Assembly: GCF_027580225.2 (NCBI RefSeq) | Contig: NC_073359.2 | Span: 14,516,001 to 14,580,000 of the forward strand | Reading direction: 5' to 3' | Source: Misgurnus anguillicaudatus | Taxonomy: Eukaryota > Chordata > Actinopteri > Cypriniformes > Cobitidae | DNA length: 64,000 nucleotides | Shown here: in pieces, positions 47,773 through 56,650 of the stretch | How positions within the stretch are numbered: the first letter of the stretch is position 1 | How the letters are laid out: each line of letters starts with the position of its first letter | The notes under the pieces: model-generated | What the model was told of the DNA's origin: nothing | The model's input: only the letters and a program-made list of their open reading frames with translations | The model's database searches: none | Position numbers and translations under genes: made by a program

Positions 47773-49052
47773 CAGATAGATAGACAGATAGATAGACAGA
47801 CAGATGGATAGGCTAGTATAGAGAGATAGGCAGACAGCCAGATAGCATAACGTTAGCATATCTTCGTGAAAGTAAACAAACAATTAACATACTCGTGCAT
47901 GTTGGCTTGAGGGGGTCCATGATCCTGCCTGAAATGGGTGTAACTTTATGCGATCTTCAGCACAAACGGTTTTGGCAGCATGTCTCTAATCCTGGAAGGT
48001 GAGTGAAGCACGTCACATCTGTTCGCGGGGACCAGCGACCCAAACGCACTCACTTTCTTACAGCCAGTAGCGGAATGGCAATCGGGACTTTCCCGGTGGG
48101 CCGATCTGATAATAGTTATACATTTCGAGTTAACAACGTCTGGCGGTCTGTCGTGATGTAAAAAGCCGCCGAACGCCTGTTATGTATGCGGTCGGATCCG
48201 AGTGTGCTGCAGCTGCTGACTGCTGCTGCGTATAAAATGATCGTGTGATTCGTTATAATCGCATAAACAATATAACAAAGCATCCTTTTATTTCACAAAA
48301 CAATATATTTGAGATATTATTTGATAGACTAGTAAGTGTGGATTAAGAATGTTTAAAAATCTCTAGCCTGGTGGTCAGGACATGAATGGATCAAATCAGC
48401 AGATTTGCGAAGTTTTATTTATCTCCACATATATCATAAATAATAATTAGCATGGTAACTTTGCAGTATAACACATTATATATTTCCTACGATGTATATA
48501 TGATTTCCAAATTATATACGTAAGTAATAAACAGCAATAAATGTCTCATCTATCTCTATGGCTCTGGCTGAGGCTTCTCCACTTCTTCCCAACGGGACGT
48601 CATCGCAGAATTGCGTAAAAAAAACCGTTAATACCAAAAACGTAAAAAAAGTGGTCTTTAAGACCATTTTTGAGACATTTTAAAAATTATACACATATCT
48701 TGAGTGATTTATGTACCCATTAATCGACAGTGGTGGTTAACCTGCAACACGCCCTTTAATGTACAATTGTAGATTTTTATAATAAAAACAGTAAACATAG
48801 AATGTCTTTGAGTCTTTATTTAAATACACCATAATCTCATTAATTGAAAAAGCATGCAAAAGAATTACAAGTCTGGACGCACATATTCATTTTATCCTTA
48901 TCATATTTTTCATTCCTACGTAAGCGTTTCACATATCATATATGATCGAGAGCCAGTAACCCTGATGAAGTTAGCGCCGCGTTGATCGCTTTAATCACTG
49001 TCTGAACATTACCGTAGTACCGGGGGTGTATATTTAAATCCTTTGAAACAAG
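47472..49052. other. non-coding stretch where capsid genes would be expected
   Basis: No frame resembles the Polinton major capsid protein, penton or adenain-like protease. The stretch starts with a GATA microsatellite (about 47716-47800). It includes GC-richer DNA near 47950-48240 that looks like foreign repeat sequence, and it has two regions with TATGACGTCACG/GACGTCATCGCA-like words in opposite orientations (about 47640 and 48590), possibly the ends of an inserted MITE. A deletion, an insertion or both could explain the missing module. Confidence 0.5.
47716..47800 (+). repeat. (GATA)n microsatellite
   Basis: About twenty GATA units run with GACA variants toward the right end. Confidence 0.95.
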
Positions 49053-49325
49053 TCATCTCGATAGTTGGTCAACCTTAGGGTTGTCGGGATTTTGGGTTGC
49101 ATCTATCTCACGGCCGGGGTACATGTTTAGCAAAAAAGCGCCGTCTTCCTGGTTAAAGTTGTACCAGCTTCTAGGGTATTCAATCTCGCACAGTCCGACT
49201 GTCCATCGTCCTTTCAAGTCGATAGGCATCGCTAGTTTTGTTCTGTAGCTAGATATTCGATTGTCAGTGTAAACTGACAAAGAAGCGTTGCACGGTAGTG
49301 TGACATAGAAGCCGTCGTCGTCCAT
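49053..49325 (-). pseudogene. N-terminal fragment of a conserved Polinton structural-type protein
   Basis: The frame starts MDDDGFYVTLPCNASLSVYT and continues 'RISSYRTKLAMPIDLKGRW' and 'GLCEIEYPRSWYNF'. The pattern FYVTLPsNaS..vY..N..S.Y.TkL..pi.L.g.WeVGL.EI.YP is widespread in Polintons and is usually given to a capsid-related protein, probably a minor (penton-like) one. That name is my recollection. Only 90 residues remain, and the rest is absent downstream (below 49053), as if deleted. It is transcribed toward the left, like the integrase. Confidence 0.55.
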
Positions 49326-49449
49326 GGTAGCTTTTGGTTCAAATGGTTTGGCGTTTCGTGATCAACGCGTTTTTAAGACGGTTGCAAGTCCACCAGGGCT
49401 TTTTTGTCTACGTAGCTATTAAATTTAGCGGGCCAACCTAACCATTTGA

Positions 49450-50448
49450 CTAAAGCGTATTTCGGCCTTGTTTTTTCTCCCCTAAAATCTTTTCTACCTT
49501 AAACGACTTGTCTTTGCACACGATAATTTTTTGTAGCTCTTCTTCGTAAAAAACACCGTCGATGATTTCGCCATCATAATCGGAAAGTCTGTAGACCGGA
49601 GGCTGTCTCGGCACACGTGCGGCCACGGTGAAAAATTCTTCTGTGTAGTTCTGCTCGTAACCTTTGGCGAAAGTGCCTCTGACTTTAGAAATTCTCACAA
49701 CATCGCCTACTTTAAATTTAAACGACCGTGTCTCGTTCTTCATACCGGCGTACAGGTTTTGAAACACCAGGGGTTCGTTTTCCTTATTGACATCGACCGG
49801 TCGCATTTTAATACTCCTGTGATAACCGGTGTTGTATCCTTGCGTAATGTCTTGTAAAACATTGATGTATCGACGTGAATTAGTGGCCTTTAAAAGCCGC
49901 CACATCCTGCTTTTCAATGTCCTGTTAAATCTCTCTACGCTCGCTTTCAAATCGGTGGTGGTTGCGAAATGGTAAATGTCGTGCTTTTTCATCAAATCTT
50001 GAAAATGCTTATTAAAAAATTCCTTGCCCTGGTCCGTCTGCAATTTCTGTGGAACACGCCCCTCGTTGAGTATAGATTCAAAGGCTCTAGTAACCTCCGC
50101 CCCGCTCTTATTCTTTAGCACTCGCGTCCACGCGTATTTACTAAACACATCTATGCAAGTCAGTAAAAATTTTATATTATCATTATCTGCGGAATAAGTG
50201 GACATGTCGACGAGATCCGCCTGGAACTGTGTATCCACGCCGTAAACGACGACTCTATTGCATTTGTATTTTATAGGAGCGGTTCTATGTAATGTGTAGG
50301 CGTCCTCCCCTGACAGCCACTCTAAAACCTGTTGATCGGTAAGTCGAACGCCCGTGTCCTTTAAAACTGCGTCTTTTAAACGTTTTTTACCTCCTAACGA
50401 TCCGGGGTTAGACGGTGTGTAATATGCTTTCTTCATGAGCTCTGCCAT
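49450..50448 (-). CDS. Polinton retroviral-type (DDE) integrase, apparently intact
   Basis: The 332-residue frame is complete and starts MAELMKKAYY. The catalytic core has the first Asp in 'QADLVDM', the second in 'LQTDQGKEFF' and the Glu in 'ASVERFNRTLKSRMWR'. A helical 'LTDQQVLEWLSG' region precedes it, and the C-terminal DNA-binding part contains 'FKVGDVVRISKVRGTF' and 'YRLSDYDGEIIDGVFYEEEL'. The enzyme joins the element ends to target DNA and makes the 6-bp duplication. The Asp-to-Glu interval is one residue shorter than in the Polinton integrases I recall (ASVE against ASVVE). It is the only large Polinton gene here without a frame lesion. Confidence 0.9.
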   Translation of the reverse strand: MAELMKKAYYTPSNPGSLGGKKRLKDAVLKDTGVRLTDQQVLEWLSGEDAYTLHRTAPIKYKCNRVVVYGVDTQFQADLVDMSTYSADNDNIKFLLTCIDVFSKYAWTRVLKNKSGAEVTRAFESILNEGRVPQKLQTDQGKEFFNKHFQDLMKKHDIYHFATTTDLKASVERFNRTLKSRMWRLLKATNSRRYINVLQDITQGYNTGYHRSIKMRPVDVNKENEPLVFQNLYAGMKNETRSFKFKVGDVVRISKVRGTFAKGYEQNYTEEFFTVAARVPRQPPVYRLSDYDGEIIDGVFYEEELQKIIVCKDKSFKVEKILGEKKQGRNTL

Positions 50449-50676
50449 GTTAGCTTATTCCCCGCTCGCAAAGAATGGATGACAAAAGTTTTATGCTTCA
50501 GACTTTATTTAAATGATTACATAGGCGTTTAAAAATGGTTACATAAGTATATAAAAGGGGTTACATATGACAGATGTTAAAATAAATGATTACATAAGTA
50601 TATAAAAGGGGTTACATGATGATGATTACAAATCGAATGATAACATGTAGGATAGATAGTGACATTTGATATGACT

Positions 50677-50940
50677 TTATATTATATCCAGCCAGTCGAG
50701 AAAATGTACGCAAGACATCATGTTTCGGTCGAGCATGTTGTCGACCAGAGTTTCTACAATTTTGCCAATCTCGTGTTTCTCATCTTTTGAAATCAGGGCC
50801 CGACAGATCTCAGATACATATGTACACATAGTCATGATTTCTGTTATACCCATCTCATCTCTACAATTACACACAAAGTCCAAAACTTTTCTGAGGCTAG
50901 CACAGACCGACACTCGGTCTTTAATGCAGAAGTTACTCAT
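50677..50940 (-). CDS. small helical ORF (87 aa) between integrase and right repeat
   Basis: It starts MSNFCIKDRVSVCASLRKVL and ends 'MMSCVHFLDWLDII'. It is predicted to be helical, with eight cysteines and no clear metal-binding spacing. I do not recognise it. It lies on the same strand as the integrase and terminal-repeat genes, immediately inside the repeat, where Polintons and adintoviruses often carry variable accessory genes. A chance frame cannot be excluded. Confidence 0.45.
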   Translation of the reverse strand: MSNFCIKDRVSVCASLRKVLDFVCNCRDEMGITEIMTMCTYVSEICRALISKDEKHEIGKIVETLVDNMLDRNMMSCVHFLDWLDII

Positions 50941-51130
50941 ATTGTCCCCATGAATTTGACAGTCCTCTCACAACAGCCATTTTTTCCTTGAAATTTGAAA
51001 GACGAACGCTTTCTGTGGTCGAATAATTTTTCGTCTCGATCGCCTTATGCATCAAGTCCATCAGCTGCCTTTTGTAATACCCTTTAAACAAAGAGGGTAT
51101 GATGATTCGTGGTCTGCAGAAGTTCCCCAT
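50933..51130 (-). CDS. Polinton protein C, right version with different C-terminus
   Basis: It starts MGNFCRPRIIIPSLFKGYYK like the left version and matches it for about 40 residues with a few changes. It then reads 'SVRLSNFKEKMAVVRGLSNS' and ends after 65 residues. The divergence point is the inner edge of the terminal repeat (about 51011). The end overlaps the start of the 87-aa ORF by a few bases. Confidence 0.5.
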   Translation of the reverse strand: MGNFCRPRIIIPSLFKGYYKRQLMDLMHKAIETKNYSTTESVRLSNFKEKMAVVRGLSNSWGQYE

Positions 51131-51140
51131 CTTTTGATGG

Positions 51141-51752
51141 CTACTCTTTAACGGCGTTCGTTTTCCAGAAATCGACGATGTCAAAAATTAGGGCGTCTGT
51201 GTCGTCACCCTGCAGGTTTTCTGAGATTTCTTCTAGTTTCGAGATGATGTTCGGTTCGTCTTTTAACTCATGGAGAATAGCTCCTGCGGCTCCTTGAATA
51301 GCCCGAGGATTAGCCTTTAGCCCGCTGCGCTGTAGAGCGTAGTTGACGATGGGATGTAGGATGGGTTGAAACAGCTTGTCTGCAAACTCTCCAAAGTGTA
51401 CGTCGAAAAAGTATGAGGGCGGTTCATACAGACAGGAATGTCGACGCTGACTAGGGTGGTTTATCTCGCACCCCAGACACTCTTGCTTGATCTTGTTGTG
51501 GACGAGGTGGTTTAGCAGCACTCCGATCATTCCTTTAATGATTTTTAATCCGACGTCTGTAAAGCAGCCATCTGTGCTATCGAGTGCGTTATCGGTAGCA
51601 TTAGCGTACAGTTCTTTTAGACGTCTTAGCCCCTCCTCAGTAGGGTCGTCGTCGTCGTCAGGTAAGTGTTGGTTGGCGTTATCGTCGTAAGAGTCGTCAT
51701 CGATGTAGAGAGAAGGCTCAGACATGTTATCTGAATCGCTGTGTTGAGACAT
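51141..51752 (-). CDS. Polinton terminal-repeat protein B, right copy, full-length
   Basis: It begins MSQHSDSD and encodes 203 residues, ending 'DFWKTNAVKE'. It has the acidic N-terminus ('DDDDDPTEE'), the Cys/His cluster 'ECLGCEINHPSQRRHSCLY' and the helical C-terminal half. Compared with the left copy it retains 26 bases near the 3' end and lacks an 18-base insertion. The C-x2-C...H...H-x-C arrangement suggests a small zinc-binding module, though this is unproven. The family was not recognised. Confidence 0.7.
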   Translation of the reverse strand: MSQHSDSDNMSEPSLYIDDDSYDDNANQHLPDDDDDPTEEGLRRLKELYANATDNALDSTDGCFTDVGLKIIKGMIGVLLNHLVHNKIKQECLGCEINHPSQRRHSCLYEPPSYFFDVHFGEFADKLFQPILHPIVNYALQRSGLKANPRAIQGAAGAILHELKDEPNIISKLEEISENLQGDDTDALIFDIVDFWKTNAVKE

Positions 51753-51781
51753 TGCTGGCGAAGACGGACCCACCTACTGCC

Positions 51782-52498
51782 TTATAGCTGTCGTGACGAA
51801 TGGGCGTAGTTAATGGGCGGAGACGGACCGAGAGAGTATTGGCTGCGTGAGCACTTCTCGGGGTGAAACAGCTGTACTTTAACTCTGCAATACCCATCAT
51901 GCATGTCGCACCACTTGAACATTTTGTTTATGGTTGAAAAAACGTTTTCCATGCCTCGCAGATCGCGCCACTTGAACAAAAATGGCATCTCATAGAGACT
52001 GTGGTGTTTGTCGCGTAGAACCCCCACCAGTGGCTCGCGAAGCTTTGTGTTGTCTTTGCAGAAGACAAAGTAGATGTCTCCCGGCCTCTTTTTAGAATGG
52101 TCGCCCACCACTCTGTACCGTCCTTTGGGCGTTATGGCATCCCATTCTGCGATGTACAATGGTTCTTCGCGACAATCATTCAGATCTTTCCAGACATTGT
52201 TGTAAAACAACGTCCAGTCCTTGTCACCGAAAACTATGCGTGAGTCCAGTCCTGGTGTATATTCACCTTTTTTCTCAGCGTTGTAGAGTATTACAGTACG
52301 AGTCTCTTTGTTAAACTTGTAACCGACGACTATGTTACTTTCGAGCAAAATTTCGTCAGCAACGATGTTCTTATTTTCATGAAGAAACTTTGTCAGGCAG
52401 ATATGCCCGCGCGGTTTTTTCGGAGCCATACCAAGATGATTCAAGTCAATTTGCCATTCACTCGTCGGAGTACTGCTTGAGCTGCATGGCGTATCCAT
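51782..52498 (-). CDS. Polinton terminal-repeat protein A, right copy
   Basis: This 238-residue frame starts MDTPCSSSSTPTSEWQ and differs from the left copy by about ten residues, including loss of a Cys and a phase-neutral change around 'RPGDIYFVFCKDN'. The start was chosen by matching the left copy. The frame is open upstream, but no ATG precedes it in frame. The intact frame in both arms suggests either recent duplication by repeat homogenisation or continued function. Confidence 0.7.
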   Translation of the reverse strand: MDTPCSSSSTPTSEWQIDLNHLGMAPKKPRGHICLTKFLHENKNIVADEILLESNIVVGYKFNKETRTVILYNAEKKGEYTPGLDSRIVFGDKDWTLFYNNVWKDLNDCREEPLYIAEWDAITPKGRYRVVGDHSKKRPGDIYFVFCKDNTKLREPLVGVLRDKHHSLYEMPFLFKWRDLRGMENVFSTINKMFKWCDMHDGYCRVKVQLFHPEKCSRSQYSLGPSPPINYAHSSRQL

Positions 52499-52647
52499 GT
52501 TTGTGATTTTCGTAACTGTGGTATTTTCCCGGCTTTTATTATATTGTGGCCCCACCTTATATAATTTATGATGGGAGCACGGAATGCGGTTTTAACGATG
52601 ACCACCTGCGTAAACACTGTTTTTATTGTTTCATCGTAGGAAGACAT
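52441..52647 (-). CDS. small ORF (68 aa), right-repeat copy
   Basis: This is the counterpart of 35356-35562, with the same length and start (MSSYDETIKT). It overlaps protein A in another frame and the TATA box. The evidence for coding is only its conservation, which the shared repeat already explains. Confidence 0.3.
   Translation of the reverse strand: MSSYDETIKTVFTQVVIVKTAFRAPIINYIRWGHNIIKAGKIPQLRKSQTWIRHAAQAVLRRVNGKLT
52556..52566 (-). promoter_or_regulatory. TATA box for the right-repeat genes
   Basis: The inverse of TTATATAAGG lies about 60 bases before the start of protein A, mirroring the left arm. Confidence 0.5.
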
Positions 52648-52837
52648 GATGATTTATTGTGCCCCCGGAGCTAACCCCGGTCACTGATGATTTATCATGC
52701 CCCTGGGAGATACCCCGGTCATTGGTGATTTATCATGCCCCTGGAGTTAACCCAGGTCATAAACATGTCAACGCTTTCCGGTTAAAAGTTCAATGCTTCG
52801 CAGGCGGTCTGGTCAAAAGTTCACGACATGGGCGGTC

Positions 52838-52951
52838 TGGTCAAAGGTCATCCCTCCCCCAGAGGTCAAAGGTTAGTCCCCTCTCTAAGGTCAAAGGTCG
52901 TCATCAATCATTTTGGGGTCAAAGGTTACCCCCCCAAGGTCAAAGGCCATC
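52838..52951 (+). promoter_or_regulatory. DR1-like array in the right repeat, inner part
   Basis: Five AGGTCAAAGGTCA-related sites are read on the plus strand (GGTCAAAGGTCA, AGGTCAAAGGTTA, AGGTCAAAGGTCG, GGGTCAAAGGTTA, AGGTCAAAGGCCA). Two more, one of them exact, lie beyond the hAT insertion at about 55255-55288. Confidence 0.55.
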
Positions 52952-53314
52952 ATCAATCATTTTAAGGCAGTAATTCTCAAAGTGTGGTCCGCGGACCACT
53001 AGTGGTCCGCCAAACCCTCCAAGTGGTCCGCCAAAAGATGACCTAAACTAGGCAAGTGTTTATACAATCAACACTTATTTAAGTAGATTTTTAATGCACT
53101 TGCAAAACTGTGATATCAGTTCTTGCCTTTCTGTTTTAATAACGTAAAAATGGATCGGTGGCTAAACCATTGAGGAGTCAAAAGAAGGATCAAGCGTCAA
53201 CTGAAAGCAGCTAAAATCCACAGATCTATTAGTTTTGTAATGTACTTATTTTTGTTTCATGTGTAAAATCCCTGTAATTTCAGTGATTTTGGACATTAAG
53301 GGGAACATTTTTTT

Positions 53315-54852
53315 TAGTGATCGACCGATATATCGGCCGGCCGATACATCGGGCCGATTTTAGCAGGTTTTAGGTGTATCGGCATCGGCCGATTCGCGGC
53401 TTGCGTTCGCCGATAGCTTTTCCCCGGCATTAATTACAGACAGGCGCCCACAGGCAGCTCTGTGTTCCTGGAGGCTGCCTGCAGCCCGTGCATTGCCCCT
53501 CCCCCCACTAGCAGAGCGGAGCGCTCCAAGCCTGCTCTGGTAAGTTTGAAACTTCAAAGCATCTTTTAACTGTTTGACTGAAATATTGCCATATACTTTG
53601 AAAGTGTAAGCACGTTGCTCTATATGTGCGTGCAATCATAGCTAAGAAAGTTTGGTGGTCATAATGGAAAACGCGAATGCCTATAAAACTGCTTGCCATT
53701 GTATTTAGGGAGCTTCAAATAGCCTTTAGGCTAACCGTATGCATACGGCAGCTGTTACGAACACTGGTCATAGGATTAAATAATGCTGACGTTGTTCCGT
53801 GATTTCGTGGTATTTATAGGAGTTTTATTCAGCGACCACCAGTCTGACGTTTGGACGCGACGCGTGCTAATAATGCCGCAAGCGAACGCAGGTCATAAGC
53901 CGAACAGCTGATCATAGCTGGACATGCTTGGTTTTTAATTTTCATCTCCATAAATATATGTAGTAGTAAAAGGCTAAAAATTAATATCCATTGCTGATAG
54001 TTTCTCGTCATTGTGGAGAGCGCAGTTCATGGTTGCATACGTTTGGTTGTTAACGCGGAGTTTCGCGGAATTTTCGTCAGCGAAAAAAATAAGAAATTCG
54101 ACCCAAAGCACTTAGTTCCAAACAGTTCCCACATTACTTTTATGTGACCGGAGAAGTGTTTTTTTGTAAGTTTTGTCAACATTTCTGTTTGCTGGGAGCG
54201 CAAAGATACATGCACTCTCTCATCCATGTCTCACTGACTGCACCTCTCCCACGTGCACGCGCTCTACTATCTGACCGAAGTCCGTACACAAATCCTCATG
54301 TATTTGTTCAGTTTTATGCGTTTTAAGCGAGCTGAGGCAAACTAACTATCCCTCGCATTTATTATAGGGCACTAGGGTGTGTGAGAATTCTTTTTAAGTT
54401 GTTTTTTGATCAGTATTGCTGTTTACATTTTCCTTGTCTTCTTATTTAGACTTAGACCTAAGCATTAAATAGGTTGTAAATAGTTGGTTACTTTCATGGA
54501 TAAAGTAAAGTGTTCCCCTTGTTATGCTGCTTGGTTGCTGCTACTGTGTGCAATGGTGTAATTATTATTGTATTTATGTATTTTAAGCAGCACTGAATTT
54601 TCTTACTTGTTCTACCTCACCTGTTTTTACTATTTGTTAAATATAGTTCAATAAATGTTCCTTTTTTAAATTAAGAGCTGTAACATTTGGTTTTATCATT
54701 GTGTCATTTTTATGATATAAACTGAATGAGAAAAAGCAGTATCGGCTCCAAATATCGGCTAAAGAAAATCGGCAGCCTGTATCGGTCATCGGCTAAAGCT
54801 GATGGAAAAAGATCGGCATCGGCACAAAAAAATCCATATCGGTCGATCCCTA
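53315..54852. mobile_element. second hAT-like element nested in the first
   Basis: The ends TAGTGATCGACCGATATATC and the inverse of ATATCGGTCGATCCCTA match, with many CGGCCGATA words next to them. The flanks ATTTTTTT (53307-53314) and ATTTTTCT (54853-54860) agree in seven of eight positions. Inside, 54120-54200 is similar to the BED-finger exon of the hAT gene at 61531, so this is an internally rearranged derivative of a hAT transposon. Confidence 0.8.
54120..54210 (+). pseudogene. BED-finger fragment of a hAT transposase
   Basis: The DNA TTTTATGTGACCGGAGAAGT through TTTTGTCAACAT and GGAGCGCAAAGATACATGCA closely matches 61627-61715. It encodes 'FYVTGEVFFCKFCQH', the start of a CGGBP1-like zinc finger. 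The frame is lost soon after. Confidence 0.7.
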
Positions 54853-55338
54853 ATTTTTCTTCAGCATTTTATTCTTACAACCATAGACTTCATATACCCA
54901 CCACTTCAGTTTTAAACTAAGGGCTCTTTGGAATGACATTAAGTGGAACCTAGGCTGTTATACTATGTTTAATTGCAGTTTTGTTCATATGTGCAGTTTG
55001 TTTTTCATATTAAGCTGTAACTCATTTCACATTTACTTGTTATAATAATTTCTGAACATAGCATTGCATTTGTGTTTAAAAAATTAGTTTTTGACTTGAA
55101 ACAGTTGCATATTAAACTTAAATTTAGCTTATCCTTCCTATTTTGTTGTTTTTTGGGGGCGTGTTAGAGTTGGATTCTGTTAGGTGGTCCTCAGAAAAAA
55201 ATTGGAAGATAAAGTGGTCCTTGGGCTGAAAAAGTTTGAGAAACACTGTTTTAAGGTCAAAGGTTACCCCCCCTAAGGTCAAAGGTCATCATCATCAATC
55301 ATTTTGACAGTATGTATCGCATATTTACTACTCTCGTA

Positions 55339-56650
55339 GTCTATCCTGCAATATATCATGGTCCACCGAGTCAAAGGCCTTGGCCAGATCAACGAATGCA
55401 GCTACACAATATTCTTTATTGTCGATGGCGCATATGATGTCATTGGCAACCTTAAGTGTAGCAGTGATACAACTATGACCGGGTCTGAAACTAGACTGAA
55501 ACTAATTAAAAACATTAAGAGTCTCTAAATGATGCGTAAACTGCTTATTAACCAACTTATCTAATATTTTAGAGAGACAGGGCAAAATGGAAATAGGTCT
55601 ATAGCAGTTTAAATCTAAGTTATCACCCCCTTTGAAAAGTGGGGTTACAGCAGCAGATTTCCAATCCCTCGGGAAAACACCAGTATGGAGTGAAAGATAA
55701 AAAATGCAAGTAATAGGTGCTACAATAATATATGCTGATTTCTTTAAAAATAATGAATCTAATTCATCCAATCCAGCGGATTTATGAATATCCAGGCTAA
55801 AATTCCTCAAGTACATCAATATCTTGTATAGACTTAAAGAAAAAGGAAGGAGAATCTGAGACAAATGAATGCCTAGCAGTTGACAAATTGGCAGAGGAGC
55901 AAGTAGAGATATCAGAACTATTCTCATAAGTACAGCCAGCATTAACAAAATGTTGATTAAACCGATTAACCATTTTGGATTTATCTGTGATAACAACACC
56001 ATCATGTTTAATTACAGTGGGCAAACGGGAGGTGATGTTCTCATTTTCCATTGTTTTGATGGTATTCCAAAATTTTCGGGGATCAGAACCATTAACATTC
56101 AGGTGGTGCTTGAAATAACTCAATTTTGCCTGTCTAATAGACTGAGTGCATTTATTTTGCATAGCCCTGTATGATTGCCAGTCAGAGATATTCTTAGAAG
56201 TCTTTGCTCTGCACCATAAGGTGTGTTTTTGGCGAATAAGCTCGGACAAATCTGGACTGAACCAAGGGCTGAGACGATTTTTTACTCTAAACTTTTTAAA
56301 AGGGGCATGTTTGTTCAGAACACTACTGAACATGGATTTAAAGTTTGCCCACGCCTCATCAACATCAGGAATAAGCCCAATTCTTTACCAGTCCATAACA
56401 ACCAGGTCATTCAAAAAACCCTGTTCATCTTTTTCAAACAGCGTTTAAAAACAAACACCGGGGGATTTCTAATGGTGGAGCCCTTGCGGACACAGGCTAT
56501 AATACAGTGATCACTAAAGCTTTGACAGAATACTCCAGATGTATACCTCTCTGGCCTATTAGTAATATACCTTGATGTATACCTTGGATCTTGTCTACCA
56601 TATATTAAGGTATTTTAACCAAATGTACAGTATTCTGTTTAGTATTTAAA
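55339..56650 (-). pseudogene. LINE, 5' half: endonuclease end and reverse transcriptase N-terminal part
   Basis: Minus-strand frames 56333-55797 and 56005-55502 read 'LNKHAPFKKFRVKNRLSPWF', 'SYFKHHLNVNGSDPRKFWN', 'HKSAGLDELDSLFLKKSAY' and 'NLDLNCYRPISILPCLSKIL'. 'KAFDSVDHDILQDRL' (RT motif A) then runs into the target duplication at 55338. The continuation is at 34952 and lower. Some frame breaks exist (near 55800 and 55500). The 5' end fades out near 56650. Confidence 0.8.

Larger units (their letters stand above)
52978..55248. mobile_element. hAT-like element inserted in the Polinton right repeat
   Basis: It begins CAGTAATTCTCAAAGTGTGG and ends with the inverse of CAGTGTTTCTCAAAC. TTTTAAGG flanks both sides exactly (52970-52977 and 55249-55256). 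Subterminal GTGGTCCGC repeats (GGTCCGCGGACCACTAGTGG) are present near the left end. These are Charlie-type hAT features. No transposase is encoded. A second hAT-like element is nested at 53315-54852. Confidence 0.85.
34959..55332. mobile_element. Maverick/Polinton DNA transposon (virus-like), nested insertions included
   Basis: The two ends are exact inverted copies starting AGTAGTAAATATGCG, with the AG...CT termini usual for Polintons. The flanks ATCGTA (34953-34958) and CTCGTA (55333-55338) match in five of six positions, the expected 6-bp duplication. Inside are family-B DNA polymerase, packaging ATPase, DDE integrase and other conserved Polinton genes. Removing the element restores an uninterrupted LINE reading frame. 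The span of 20.4 kb includes a 4.4-kb LINE and a 2.3-kb hAT element inserted later, leaving about 13.7 kb of its own sequence. Polintons are self-synthesising transposons related to adintoviruses. Confidence 0.93.
51011..55332 (-). repeat. Polinton right terminal inverted repeat, interrupted by a hAT element
   Basis: Excluding 52978-55256 (hAT plus one target copy), the arm is about 2.04 kb and is the inverse of 34959-36985. The order from the right end inward is the terminus, the DR1-like array (split by the hAT element), the GGGGCATGATAAATCA repeats, the TATA box and ORFs A, B and C. Confidence 0.9.

Noticed and set aside
47716..47800. Regular repeats resembling a CRISPR array
   Set aside because: It is a plain GATA microsatellite without spacers, in a vertebrate genome.
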